Assembly: GCA_016790435.1 (NCBI GenBank)
Contig: JAEUPE010000162.1
Coordinates: 1-36,952, forward strand
Length of the DNA stretch: 36,952 bases
DNA from: Rubrivivax sp.
GTDB lineage: Bacteria > Pseudomonadota > Gammaproteobacteria > Burkholderiales > Burkholderiaceae_C
Direction of reading: 5' to 3'
Below, in pieces: positions 8,531 to 16,343 of this stretch; within the stretch, counting starts at the first letter, position 1; each line of letters opens with the position of its first letter. The notes below the pieces were generated by a model, which saw only the letters and a list, made by a program, of their open reading frames with translations, was not told the origin of the DNA and did not search any database. The position numbers and the translations under genes were made by a program.

Positions 8531-8607
8531 CTGACGCTGCGGAGCCGGGCCCGGCGGGCGGGTGCGCATGCCCTCACCGGGCCCGCGGCCTCCGGGTGGG
8601 CCCGGAT

Positions 8608-8625
8608 GCCGCGGGCGCCCGCGGC
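8608..8625. promoter_or_regulatory. Perfect 18-bp palindrome upstream of tctC
   Basis: GCCGCGGGCGCCCGCGGC is fully self-complementary. It lies 78 bp after the tetR stop and 40 bp before the tctC start, ahead of its ribosome binding site. TetR proteins commonly bind palindromes of 15-20 bp, so an operator is possible. A tetR terminator stem without a loop or T-run is the other reading. The 8531-8607 stretch also has two CGGGCCCG palindromes. GC-rich DNA makes such palindromes less surprising. Confidence 0.4.
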
Positions 8626-8665
8626 GCCTACGATTCACCGGACAGTTAACTCGCAAGGAGACCGC

Positions 8666-9679
8666 ATGACCCCGCTGCCCTTCCGCCGGCTCGCCAAGGC
8701 GACCGTGCTCGCCGCCGCCTTCGCGTGCAGCCTGGCCCCCGGCCTCGCGCAGGCGCAGTGGAAGCCGACCAAGCCCATCACCATCATCGTGCCCTGGGCA
8801 GCCGGCGGCGCCACCGACCAGGTCACGCGCCTGGCGGCCGCCGAAATCGAGGCCGGCCTCGGCCAGAAGATCGTCGTCGTCAACCAGCCTGGCGGCGCCG
8901 GCTCCATCGGCACCAAGGCGACGATGGACGCCCCCAAGGACGGCTACACCTGGACCGCGGGTGCCGCCAAGCAGCTCGGCACCTACCCCGTGCTCGGCAT
9001 GATCCAGAGCAAGGTCGACGACTTCCACCTCTTCCTCGCCGTCACCAACGTCTCGATCGTCAGCGTCAACCCCGGCACGCCGTACCAGACCTTCCCGCAG
9101 CTGCTCGAGGCCATGAAGGCCAACCCGCTGCCCGTGGCCACGGCCGGCAACAGCAGCTCGGGCCACTTCGCGATGGAAGCCATCGCCAAGAGCACGGGCG
9201 CCAAGTACCGGCACGTCACGTACGACGGCGGCAACCCGGCTGTCGTGTCCACCGTCTCCGGCGAGACGCAGATCACCACCCAGCTCGCGCCCGAGCAGAG
9301 CGAGATGCTCAAGGGCAAGCGCCTGCGCGCGCTGGCCGTGGTCGGCGAACAGGCGCTCACCATCGAGGGCGTGGGCACCATCCCGCCCATCACGCAGTTC
9401 GTGCCCAACTTCCCCAAGGTCACCACCGGCTTCGGCATCTTCATCCCCAAGGGCGTGCCGGCCGAGGTGGTGGCCACGGTCGAGAAGCTGTGGGCCGAGA
9501 AGGTGGTGACGTCGGAGAAGCTGAAGAAGTACGCCGCCGACCGCGGCGCCCTCTTCACGCCGCTGTACGGCAAGGCTGCCTTCGACGCCGTGTGGCCCAC
9601 CGTCGTCACCGACGCCTACCTGCTGCAGGACGCGGGCCTCGCGAAGGTTTCGCCCGAGTCGCTGGGCATCAAGCGCTGA
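8666..9679 (+). CDS. tctC: TTT-family solute-binding protein (TctC/Bug)
   Basis: 337 residues from ATG at 8666, chosen because AAGGAG (8655-8660) sits just upstream and the signal peptide starts there; a longer frame from 8606 adds 20 non-signal residues. Residues 1-27 are a Sec signal (cleavage after LAQAQ). The mature protein opens with WKPTKPITIIVPWAAGGATDQ, the conserved ligand-loop start of Bug proteins, followed by NQPGGAGSIG (the second conserved loop). It captures a carboxylate or related organic acid in the periplasm and hands it to TctAB. It is the first gene of the complete tctC-tctB-tctA set. The substrate cannot be read from the sequence. Confidence 0.93.
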   Translation: MTPLPFRRLAKATVLAAAFACSLAPGLAQAQWKPTKPITIIVPWAAGGATDQVTRLAAAEIEAGLGQKIVVVNQPGGAGSIGTKATMDAPKDGYTWTAGAAKQLGTYPVLGMIQSKVDDFHLFLAVTNVSIVSVNPGTPYQTFPQLLEAMKANPLPVATAGNSSSGHFAMEAIAKSTGAKYRHVTYDGGNPAVVSTVSGETQITTQLAPEQSEMLKGKRLRALAVVGEQALTIEGVGTIPPITQFVPNFPKVTTGFGIFIPKGVPAEVVATVEKLWAEKVVTSEKLKKYAADRGALFTPLYGKAAFDAVWPTVVTDAYLLQDAGLAKVSPESLGIKR

Positions 9680-9702
9680 AGCCTCGCTGCTGACGAACGA
9701 CG

Positions 9703-10203
9703 ATGTCGCCACGCGGCGAGTGGCTGGGCGTGGCCTTCTGGGCCGGCTTGGGCACGACCATCTTCGTCGCCAGCTGGCGCATGGACCGGCTCTCGCACCA
9801 GGGCATCGCGCCCTGGTCCGCGCCGGGCCTGCTGCCGGCCGTGGTGGGGGCGCTGATGGTCGCCTTCGCGCTAGTGCTGGCGGCCCAGGCCTGGCATGGC
9901 GCCGAGGCACCCGAAGATGCCGACCCGGCGCCTAAGCCGGCCGAGACCGACACCTGGCGCGGCAGCGCGCTCGCCACCGTGCTGTGCGTGCTCTTCGCCG
10001 GCGCATCGCTCGGCCGCGGCTGGCCCTTCCAGGTGGAGGCCGCGGGATTCATCCTGGTCTTCACCACGCTCTTCCGCTGGCGCGAGTGGCGCGCCGAGGG
10101 GAAGGTGGCGCGCGGCCTGGCGCAGACGGCGGTGATCGCGGTCGCCGCCGCGCTGGCGATCTCCTGGCTCTTCGAGTCCGTCTTCCTCGTGCGTCTGCCG
10201 TGA
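9703..10203 (+). CDS. tctB: TTT transporter small membrane subunit TctB
   Basis: 166 residues with four hydrophobic segments: about 7-24, 36-62, 86-103 and 112-124 with 135-155. This is the usual architecture and size of TctB. The charged, Pro-rich loop PEDADPAPKPAETD (70-83) separates the two halves. It forms the inner-membrane complex with TctA. It lies 23 nt after tctC and 73 nt before tctA on the same strand. No strong Shine-Dalgarno is visible. TctB proteins diverge quickly, so position between tctC and tctA is the main support. Confidence 0.9.
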   Translation: MSPRGEWLGVAFWAGLGTTIFVASWRMDRLSHQGIAPWSAPGLLPAVVGALMVAFALVLAAQAWHGAEAPEDADPAPKPAETDTWRGSALATVLCVLFAGASLGRGWPFQVEAAGFILVFTTLFRWREWRAEGKVARGLAQTAVIAVAAALAISWLFESVFLVRLP

Positions 10204-10276
10204 CGGCAGCCTTGAAGGCGACCGTGAAGGCGGCCGACCTCCCGCCGCCACCGCCGCGCCCGATGCCACCCGCCGC

Positions 10277-11794
10277 ATGGAAGGCCTGAGCCACCTCGGC
10301 ACGGCGCTGGCCGGGCTGCTCGGCCCGTGGCAGATCGCCTACGCGCTCGGCGCCACGCTGGCCGGCATCGTCATCGGTCTGCTGCCGGGGCTCTCGGCCA
10401 CGCTCGGCGTGGCCCTCTTCACCACGCTCACCGTGAAGATGGCGCCCACCGACGCCATCCTCGTGCTCGTGTGCGTCTACGTCGGCGCCATCTACGGCGG
10501 CAGCCGCACGGCCATCCTGCTCAACATCCCGGGCACCGCGGCCAACGCCGCCGCCTGCCTGGACGGCAACGCGCTCGCGCGCCAGGGCCTGGCCGGCCGC
10601 GCCATGGGCATCGCCACCACGGGCTCGGTGGCGGGCTCGCTGTTCGGCGTCGTGTGCCTGGCGATGTTCACGCCGCTGCTGGCCGAGACGGCGCTGAAGT
10701 TCGGCGCCTTCGAGTTCTTCTGGCTCGGCATGGTGGGCGTGATGATGTCGGGCACGCTCACCGGCGCCAATCCGGTGAAGGGCTGGCTGATGGGGCTGCT
10801 CGGCATCTTCACGGCCACCATCGGCCTGGACCCCATCCACGCGCATGCCCGCTTCACCTTCGGCGAGAACGCGCTCAGCGGCGGCATCGGCCTCATCCCG
10901 GCGCTGGTGGGCGCCTTCGGTTTCGCCGAGATCCTCACCGTGATGGGCCAGCCGCGTCTGCAGGCAGTGGTGTCGACCGTGGGCTCGGTGCTGCCGAAGA
11001 TCGCCGATCTCATCCGCTACTGGCGCACCATCCTGCGCTCGGGCCTCATCGGTGTCTTCATCGGCGTGCTGCCGGGCGTGGGCGAGGACATGGCAGCGTG
11101 GTCGTCCTACGCCGCCGCCAAGCGCGCCAGCCGCGAGAAGGAGCAGTTCGGAAAGGGCTCGGTGGACGGCCTCATCGCCGCCGAGACCGGCGACAACGCC
11201 GCCATCCCCGGCGCGCTGATCCCGGCCCTGGCGCTCGGCATCCCGGGCTCGGCGCCGGCCGCGGTGCTGATGGCGGCCATGATCATCCACGGCGCCCAGC
11301 CCGGCCCCATGCTCATGGTGAACAGCCCGCAGTACGTGTACGACATCGTCGGCATCACCTTCGTCGCCACGCTCGCCATCCTGATCTTCGGCCTGATCCT
11401 CGTGCGCCCCATCCTGTGGGTGCTGCGCGTGCCGCGCGAGGTGATCATGCCCATCGTCTTCGTGCTCTGCGTGCTCGGGGCGTACTCGATCACGCAGCGG
11501 CTCTTCGACGTCTGGGTGATGCTCGGCGTGGGCGTGCTGTGTTTCCTGCTGCGGCGGCGGGGCTTCCCGGTGGCGCCGTTCGTGCTCGGGCTCGTGCTTG
11601 GCGACATCATCGACAAGTCGCTGCGGCGCGGCCTCGTGCTCTCCGACGGCAGCTTGCTGCCCTTCTTCACCCGCCCCATCAGCGCCGTGCTGGCGGCTCT
11701 GGTGGCGGTGATGCTGCTGGCGCAGTTGCCGGTGGTACAGCGCTGGTGGGCTAGCCGCGCTCGCACCGGCAACACCCCTGCCACGACGACCTGA
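10277..11794 (+). CDS. tctA: TTT transporter large membrane subunit TctA
   Basis: 505 residues, normal for TctA, with about a dozen hydrophobic segments. Family hallmarks are GLLPGLSATLGVALF (36-50), YGGSRTAILLNIPGTA (74-89) and, in the second half, the matching repeat GVLPGVGEDMAAWSSY with AIPGALIPALALGIPGSAPAAVL. These are the two inverted-topology halves that form the transport path. It couples carboxylate uptake to the cation gradient and works with TctB and the periplasmic TctC at 8666-9679. The C-terminal tail is short and hydrophilic. It is followed 22 nt later by the isomerase-like gene, probably in the same operon. Confidence 0.96.
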   Translation: MEGLSHLGTALAGLLGPWQIAYALGATLAGIVIGLLPGLSATLGVALFTTLTVKMAPTDAILVLVCVYVGAIYGGSRTAILLNIPGTAANAAACLDGNALARQGLAGRAMGIATTGSVAGSLFGVVCLAMFTPLLAETALKFGAFEFFWLGMVGVMMSGTLTGANPVKGWLMGLLGIFTATIGLDPIHAHARFTFGENALSGGIGLIPALVGAFGFAEILTVMGQPRLQAVVSTVGSVLPKIADLIRYWRTILRSGLIGVFIGVLPGVGEDMAAWSSYAAAKRASREKEQFGKGSVDGLIAAETGDNAAIPGALIPALALGIPGSAPAAVLMAAMIIHGAQPGPMLMVNSPQYVYDIVGITFVATLAILIFGLILVRPILWVLRVPREVIMPIVFVLCVLGAYSITQRLFDVWVMLGVGVLCFLLRRRGFPVAPFVLGLVLGDIIDKSLRRGLVLSDGSLLPFFTRPISAVLAALVAVMLLAQLPVVQRWWASRARTGNTPATTT

Positions 11795-11816
11795 TGGCGC
11801 GCATCGAGACCTGGAC

Positions 11817-12692
11817 ATGACACCGATGATTCACCGCCTGGCGCTGTGCAACGAGGTGCTGGCCCCCTGGCCCTTCGAACGCCAATGCGCTTACGCCGCC
11901 GCGCTCGGCTATCGCGGCCTGGAAGTGGCGCCCTACACGCTCGCCGACGACCCGACCACCCTCACCGAGGCGCAGGCGCGCGCCTTCGCTGCCGTCGCCG
12001 CCGACCACGACCTCGCCATCACCGGCCTGCACTGGCTGCTGGTGGCGCCGAAGGGCCTGTCGATCAGCCACCCCGACGCCACGGTGCAGGCACGCACCCG
12101 CGCCGCGCTCGACCACCTCATCGACCTCTGCGCGGCGATGGGTGGTCGCTACCTCGTGCACGGCTCGCCGGCGCAACGCAACCCGCAGCCCGGGCAGACG
12201 CACGCCGACGCGCTGGCCCGCGCCACCGAGGCCTGGGTGCGCTGTGGCGAACGCGCGGGCCCGCTCGGCCTCGCCTACTGCATCGAGCCGCTCTCGCGCG
12301 ACCAGACGAGCGTCGTCAACACGGTGGCCGAAGCGGCCGCCATCGTGCAGGCGGCGGCCCTACCCGGCCTGCGCACGATGCTCGACACCTGCTCGGCCGG
12401 CGCCACCGAGGCCGAGCCGCTGCCGGCCTTGATCGAGCGCTGGTGGGGCAGCGGCCTGCTCGCGCACGTGCAGCTCAACGACCGCAACAGGCGCGGGCCG
12501 GGGCAAGGCACCGACCGCTTCGGGCCGATCCTCGCCGCTTTGCAGCGCCAGGGCTACGCCGGCTGGCTGGCCATGGAGCCGTTCGACTACCAGCCCGACG
12601 GGCCGGGCTGCGCCGCCCGCGCGATCGGCCACGTCCAGGGCCTGCTGGAGGGGCTGACAGAGGGGCCGACGGAGGGGCCGACGAGGGGCTGA
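11817..12692 (+). CDS. Sugar-phosphate isomerase/epimerase-like TIM barrel
   Basis: 291 residues. A xylose-isomerase-like TIM barrel with the expected metal and acid residues in order: Glu in YRGLEVAPY, His in ITGLHWLLVAPKG, His in VHGSP, Glu in YCIEPLSRDQT, Asp in MLDTCSA, His in LAHVQLNDRNRRGPGQG and Glu in WLAMEPFDY. This matches ketose 3-epimerases, hydroxypyruvate isomerase-like and inosose-type enzymes. It starts 22 nt after tctA, so it probably acts on the imported compound. The natural fold ends near GHVQGLLEG; the tail EGLTEGPTEGPTRG is encoded by a 12-bp tandem repeat. A 1-nt phase loss in that repeat brings in an early TGA; the alternative phase would end at 12721. Confidence 0.85.
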   Translation: MTPMIHRLALCNEVLAPWPFERQCAYAAALGYRGLEVAPYTLADDPTTLTEAQARAFAAVAADHDLAITGLHWLLVAPKGLSISHPDATVQARTRAALDHLIDLCAAMGGRYLVHGSPAQRNPQPGQTHADALARATEAWVRCGERAGPLGLAYCIEPLSRDQTSVVNTVAEAAAIVQAAALPGLRTMLDTCSAGATEAEPLPALIERWWGSGLLAHVQLNDRNRRGPGQGTDRFGPILAALQRQGYAGWLAMEPFDYQPDGPGCAARAIGHVQGLLEGLTEGPTEGPTRG

Positions 12693-12706
12693 CAGAGGCG
12701 CTGACA
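12648..12706 (+). repeat. 12-bp tandem repeat at the isomerase 3' end
   Basis: About five units of GAGGGGCTGACA or GAGGGGCCGACG run head to tail: 12648-12659, 12660-12671, 12672-12682 (11 bp, one base short), 12683-12694 and 12695-12706 (with one G to C change). Units of 12 bp encode E-G-L/P-T. The shortened third unit shifts the phase so that CTGACA of unit four supplies the stop codon TGA (12690-12692). Confidence 0.85.
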
Positions 12707-12812
12707 GAGCCCGCCGCATGAGCCCCGGGCCCTGCCGGGCATCCCTCCCCCGGAGCGCGGGCCGGCCCTTGTGGCCTAATTCGCCTTTCGCCTTCAACTT
12801 TCCGGAACCGCC

Positions 12813-12980
12813 ATGGGCAACAAGATCGTCACCGAAGCAGACCGCCGCGCCACCCCGCGCCCCGCCACCAAGCAGGGCACCAACAGCTCCTCGAACGCCG
12901 GCCAGCGCATCAGCAAGGAGCGCGGCTCGCACACGGCCAGCAAGAAGCATCCGGGCAAGCGCGCTCGCAAGGGCGGCTGA
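12813..12980 (+). CDS. 55-residue basic protein of unknown function
   Basis: A short frame starting ATGGGCAAC at 12813 and ending TGA at 12980. The peptide starts MGNKIVTEADRRATPRPA and ends in a Lys/Arg-rich tail, KKHPGKRARKGG. There is no membrane segment or cysteine. Composition is that of a small nucleic-acid-binding or ribosome-associated peptide, but I recognise no family with certainty. Support for coding: Gly/Lys/Arg/Ser-rich codons with strong C/G third positions, its isolation in its own intergenic space, and a GC-rich hairpin shortly after its stop (13006-13029). The frame is preceded by an AT-richer leader (CTTCAACTTTCCGGAACC). A comparison across related genomes should show whether it is conserved. 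Confidence 0.6.
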   Translation: MGNKIVTEADRRATPRPATKQGTNSSSNAGQRISKERGSHTASKKHPGKRARKGG

Positions 12981-13005
12981 GCCCGCGGGCGCCGGATTCC
13001 CTATC

Positions 13006-13029
13006 GCGCGGGGCCCTGGGTCCCCGCGC
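13006..13029 (+). terminator. GC-rich hairpin after the 55-residue gene
   Basis: GCGCGGGG (13006-13013) pairs perfectly with CCCCGCGC (13022-13029) across an 8-nt loop. It lies 25 nt after the small gene's stop. There is no T-run, so it could be a weak or Rho-assisted terminator, or just secondary structure. The rest of 12981-13127 shows no gene. Confidence 0.35.
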
Positions 13030-13127
13030 CGGGGACGGGGCTCTGTGGACATGGCTGCGGGCCGCCGCGCGGCACCCGCGCCACCGAGCGGCCCGGGCCC
13101 CGGCCCCACCCCTCCCCCGCCGCGAGC

Positions 13128-14864
13128 ATGCTGCGCATCACCGAGCTGCGACTGCCGCTGGATCACCCGCCTGACGCCCTGCGCCCGGCGGTGCTGGCCC
13201 GGCTGCGGCTGACGGAAGACCAGCTCAAGGCCTTCACCGTCTTCAAGCGCGCCTACGACGCGCGCAAGAAGTCGGCGGTGGTGCTGATCTACACCCTCGA
13301 CTGCGAGCTCGCCGAGGGCGTGGACGAGGCGGCGGTGCTGCGCGGCTTCGAGGGTGACTCTCTTCAAGGCGGGCACGTGCGGCCGAGCCCCGACACGCGC
13401 TACCGCTTCCTGGCCCACGCGCCGGCCGACTTCCAGGCCTCGGGGCGGCCGCGCCCGCTGGTCGTCGGCTTCGGGCCCTGCGGCCTCTTCGCCGCCCTGC
13501 TGCTGGCCCAGATGGGCCTCAGGCCGCTCGTGCTCGAGCGCGGCCGGCCCGTGCGCGAGCGCACCAAGGACACCTGGGGCCTGTGGCGTCGCGGCGTGCT
13601 CGACCCCGAGTCGAACGTGCAGTTCGGCGAGGGCGGCGCCGGCACATTCTCCGACGGCAAGCTGTGGAGCCAGATCAGCGACCCCCGCCACCTCACGCGC
13701 AAGGTGCTCACCGAGTTCGTGAAGGCCGGCGCGCCCGAGGAGATCCTCTACGTCAGCAAGCCGCACATCGGCACCTTCCGGCTCGTCTCGATGATCGAGA
13801 AGATGCGCGCCGAGATCGAAGCGCTCGGCGGCGAGATCCGCTTCGCGCAGCGGGTGGTCGACGTGCGCGTCGAAGGTGGGGAAGGCAGTGGAGGCAGTGG
13901 AAGCAGCGGAGACAGCGACAACCCGAAGCGCCGCATCCGCGGCGTCACGCTCGCCTCGGGCGAGCAGATCGACGCCGAGCACGTCGTGCTGGCGCTCGGC
14001 CACAGCGCCCGCGACACGTTCGAGATGCTGCACCGGCGTGGCGTGTTCATGGAGCCCAAGCCCTTCTCCATCGGCGTGCGCATCGAACATCCCCAAGGGG
14101 TGATCGACCGCGCCCGCTTCGGGCCGAACGCCGGCAACCCGATCCTCGGCGCCGCCGACTACCGGCTCGTGCACCACGCGCGCAACGGCCGCGCCGTCTA
14201 CAGCTTCTGCATGTGCCCGGGCGGCACGGTGGTCGCCGCCACCTCGGAGAGCGGGCGCGTGGTCACCAACGGCATGAGCCAGTACTCGCGCAACGAGCGC
14301 AACGCCAACGCCGGGCTCGTGGTCGGCATCTCACCGCAGGACTACCGGCAGGACGGCCGCACCGAAGGCCCGGTGAACCCGCTGGACGGCATCGCCTTTC
14401 AGCGCTTCTGGGAGTCGCGCGCCTTCGAGCTCGGCGAGGGTGGCTACAAGGCACCGGGGCAGCGGCTCGGCGACTTCCTGAAGGGCCAGCGCTCCACCGC
14501 CTTCGACAACGTGCTGCCCTCCTATCAGCCCGGCGTGCTGCCCACCGACCTCGCCCAACCCGGCCGCGCCGCCCTGCCCGACTACGCCATCGCCGCGCTG
14601 CGCGAGGCGCTGCCCGCCTTCGAGCGCCAGATCAAGGGCTTCGCGATGCCCGACGCGGTGCTCACCGGCGTGGAGACGCGCACCTCGTCGCCGCTGCGCA
14701 TCACGCGCGGGCGTGACCTGCAGAGCCTGAACGTCGGGGGCCTCTACCCCGCCGGCGAAGGCGCGGGTTATGCCGGCGGCATCATGTCGGCGGCGGTCGA
14801 CGGCATCGAGGTCGCCGAGGCCGTCGCGGCACAGGTGCTGGGCCTCGCGGTCGAGCCCGCCTGA
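13128..14864 (+). CDS. FAD-dependent dehydrogenase of the COG2509 type
   Basis: 578 residues. An N-terminal extension (1-105) with RLTEDQLKAFTVFKRAYDARKK is typical of this family and resembles a small alpha/beta substrate-independent domain. The dinucleotide-binding segment PLVVGFGPCGLFAALLLAQ (about 110-128) is followed by LVLERG (the ribose-binding acid). The family block ESNVQFGEGGAGTFSDGKL (about 162-180) and the C-terminal FAD signature NVGGLYPAGEGAGYAGGI are complete. Family members are uncharacterised cytosolic flavoproteins with weak similarity to geranylgeranyl-reductase-like enzymes. A Gly/Ser-rich loop, EGGEGSGGSGSSGDSDN (about 249-265), looks like a recent repeat-born insertion. 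It sits 17 nt upstream of bciA and may be cotranscribed. Confidence 0.88.
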   Translation: MLRITELRLPLDHPPDALRPAVLARLRLTEDQLKAFTVFKRAYDARKKSAVVLIYTLDCELAEGVDEAAVLRGFEGDSLQGGHVRPSPDTRYRFLAHAPADFQASGRPRPLVVGFGPCGLFAALLLAQMGLRPLVLERGRPVRERTKDTWGLWRRGVLDPESNVQFGEGGAGTFSDGKLWSQISDPRHLTRKVLTEFVKAGAPEEILYVSKPHIGTFRLVSMIEKMRAEIEALGGEIRFAQRVVDVRVEGGEGSGGSGSSGDSDNPKRRIRGVTLASGEQIDAEHVVLALGHSARDTFEMLHRRGVFMEPKPFSIGVRIEHPQGVIDRARFGPNAGNPILGAADYRLVHHARNGRAVYSFCMCPGGTVVAATSESGRVVTNGMSQYSRNERNANAGLVVGISPQDYRQDGRTEGPVNPLDGIAFQRFWESRAFELGEGGYKAPGQRLGDFLKGQRSTAFDNVLPSYQPGVLPTDLAQPGRAALPDYAIAALREALPAFERQIKGFAMPDAVLTGVETRTSSPLRITRGRDLQSLNVGGLYPAGEGAGYAGGIMSAAVDGIEVAEAVAAQVLGLAVEPA

Positions 14865-14881
14865 GCGGGCGGGCGCAGCCG

Positions 14882-15937
14882 ATGCCAAAGCGCGTGTTTG
14901 TTCTCGGCGCCACCGGCACGATCGGCCGCGCCACCGTGCGCGCGCTCGTGCGGCGCGGGCACGAGGTGGTGTGTTTTGTGCGCCCACGTGCTGGTGCCGG
15001 TGGTGCTGTAGGTGCCAGTGGTGCAGCGGATGCCGGTGGTGCCGCGGGTGCCGGACGTGCCAGCGACGGTCGCTCGCTCCCGCCCGGGCAGAGCATGGCG
15101 CTCGCCGGCGCCACCGTGCGCACCGGCGAAGTCACCGACCCCGCCTCGCTCGCCCGCGACGGTTTCCGCGGCGAGCGCTTCGACGCGCTGGTGTCCTGCC
15201 TCGCCTCGCGCACTGGCGTGCCGGCCGACGCCTGGGCCATCGACCACCAGGCGCACCTGCACGCCCTGGCCGAGGCACGGCGCGCCGGCGTCGCGCACAT
15301 GGTGCTGCTATCGGCCCTGTGCGTGCAGAAGCCGCGGCTCGCCTTCCAGCACGCCAAGCTGGCCTTCGAGCAGGCGCTCATCGGCTCGGGCCTCGCTTAC
15401 TCCATCGTGCGGCCGACGGCCTTCTTCAAGTCGCTGTCGGGGCAGGTCGAGCGGGTGAAGCGCGGCAAGCCGTTCCTCGTCTTCGGCGACGGCAACCTGA
15501 CGGCATGCAAGCCGATCAGCGACGACGACCTGGGCGACTACCTCGCTGGCTGCCTGGACGACCCCGCCCGCCGCAACCGCGTGCTGCCGATCGGCGGCCC
15601 CGGCGAGGCCATCACGCCGCGCCAGCAAGGCGAGCACCTCTTCGCGCTGCTGGGCCAGCCGCCGCGCTTCAAGAGCGTGCCCGTCGGCCTGCTCGACGCC
15701 ATCGTCGCCGTGCTGGGCACGGCGGGCCGCGTGCTGCCATCGCTGGCCGCGAAGGCGGAGCTGGCCCGCATCGGCCGCTACTACGCCACCGAATCGATGC
15801 TCGTGCTCGACCCCACCACCGGCCGCTACGACGCCGCCGCCACGCCCTCCACCGGCACCGAGACGCTGTTCGACTACTACGATCGCCTCGTGGCCGGCAC
15901 CGCGGTGCTGGAGCGCGGCGAGCACGCGGTGTTCTGA
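14882..15937 (+). CDS. bciA: Divinyl (bacterio)chlorophyllide 8-vinyl reductase-like, BciA
   Basis: 351 residues of the atypical SDR/NmrA type. NADPH-binding is by VLGATGTIGRATV (8-20). The middle and end match the plant DVR/bacterial BciA family almost block by block: SCLASRTG, WAIDHQAHLHAL, LLSALCVQKP, FQHAKLAFE, YSIVRPTAFFKSLSGQ, FGDGNLTACKPISDDDL, VLPIGGPG, RIGRYYATESMLVLDP, and the terminal GEHAVF. BciA reduces the C8 vinyl of divinyl (proto)chlorophyllide with NADPH during (bacterio)chlorophyll synthesis. No other pigment gene is in the window, so it is outside a photosynthesis cluster here. A Gly/Ala repeat insertion (residues 37-60) lies just after the second strand of the nucleotide fold. 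Confidence 0.88.
   Translation: MPKRVFVLGATGTIGRATVRALVRRGHEVVCFVRPRAGAGGAVGASGAADAGGAAGAGRASDGRSLPPGQSMALAGATVRTGEVTDPASLARDGFRGERFDALVSCLASRTGVPADAWAIDHQAHLHALAEARRAGVAHMVLLSALCVQKPRLAFQHAKLAFEQALIGSGLAYSIVRPTAFFKSLSGQVERVKRGKPFLVFGDGNLTACKPISDDDLGDYLAGCLDDPARRNRVLPIGGPGEAITPRQQGEHLFALLGQPPRFKSVPVGLLDAIVAVLGTAGRVLPSLAAKAELARIGRYYATESMLVLDPTTGRYDAAATPSTGTETLFDYYDRLVAGTAVLERGEHAVF
14987..15061 (+). repeat. GGTGC-type microsatellite inside bciA
   Basis: About 75 bp of degenerate GGTGC / GCxGGTGCC repeats encode a Gly/Ala/Ser-only loop (residues 37-60) in the BciA-like protein. BciA and plant DVR homologues have no such segment at this place as far as I recall, so it is probably an in-frame expansion in this strain or lineage. 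Confidence 0.7.
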
Positions 15938-15978
15938 GCCGCCGTTCCTCGCCCACACTCCTCCGCCACGGGTTTGCC

Positions 15979-16302
15979 ATGAAGCTGCTGCTCGTCTGCA
16001 CCACCGTCGGCCAGGTCGAGGACGCGCGCCGCATAGCCACGGCCGCCGTCGAGCGTGGGCTCGCGGCCTGCGTGCACATCGATGCCATCGAGAGCGTCTA
16101 CCGCTGGCAGGGCGCGCTGCAGCAAGACACCGAGCAGCGCCTGATGTTCAAGACCACCGACGCGGCTGCCCCGGCGCTGCGCGCCCTCATCCTCGAGATG
16201 CACCCCTACGAGCTGCCGGCGCTGTACACCCTCGAGGTCAGCGAGGCCAGCCCGGCCTACGCCGAGTGGGTGGTGCAGCAGACGCAGCGTCCGTCGCCCT
16301 GA
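15979..16302 (+). CDS. cutA: CutA1-type divalent cation tolerance protein
   Basis: 107 residues from ATG at 15979, the standard CutA1 size. The family blocks are present in order: LLVCTTVGQVEDARRIA (start), ERGLAACVHI, ESVYRWQGALQQD, MFKTT, MHPYELPALYTLEV and YAEWV. CutA1 is a very stable trimeric alpha/beta protein with a ferredoxin-like fold; it was linked genetically to copper tolerance, though its true task is unclear. It starts 41 nt after bciA and ends 41 nt before the hydrolase-LuxR gene. The start is set by the immediate family start MKLLLVCTT. Confidence 0.95.
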   Translation: MKLLLVCTTVGQVEDARRIATAAVERGLAACVHIDAIESVYRWQGALQQDTEQRLMFKTTDAAAPALRALILEMHPYELPALYTLEVSEASPAYAEWVVQQTQRPSP

Positions 16303-16343
16303 CGCGCGCGTCGGCCACCCCCCACACCTCCGCCGCACCTGCC

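Noticed and set aside
10061-11818. Long minus-strand frame opposite tctA
   Set aside because: His/Arg/Gln-rich shadow; tctA on the plus strand has the membrane pattern and family motifs.
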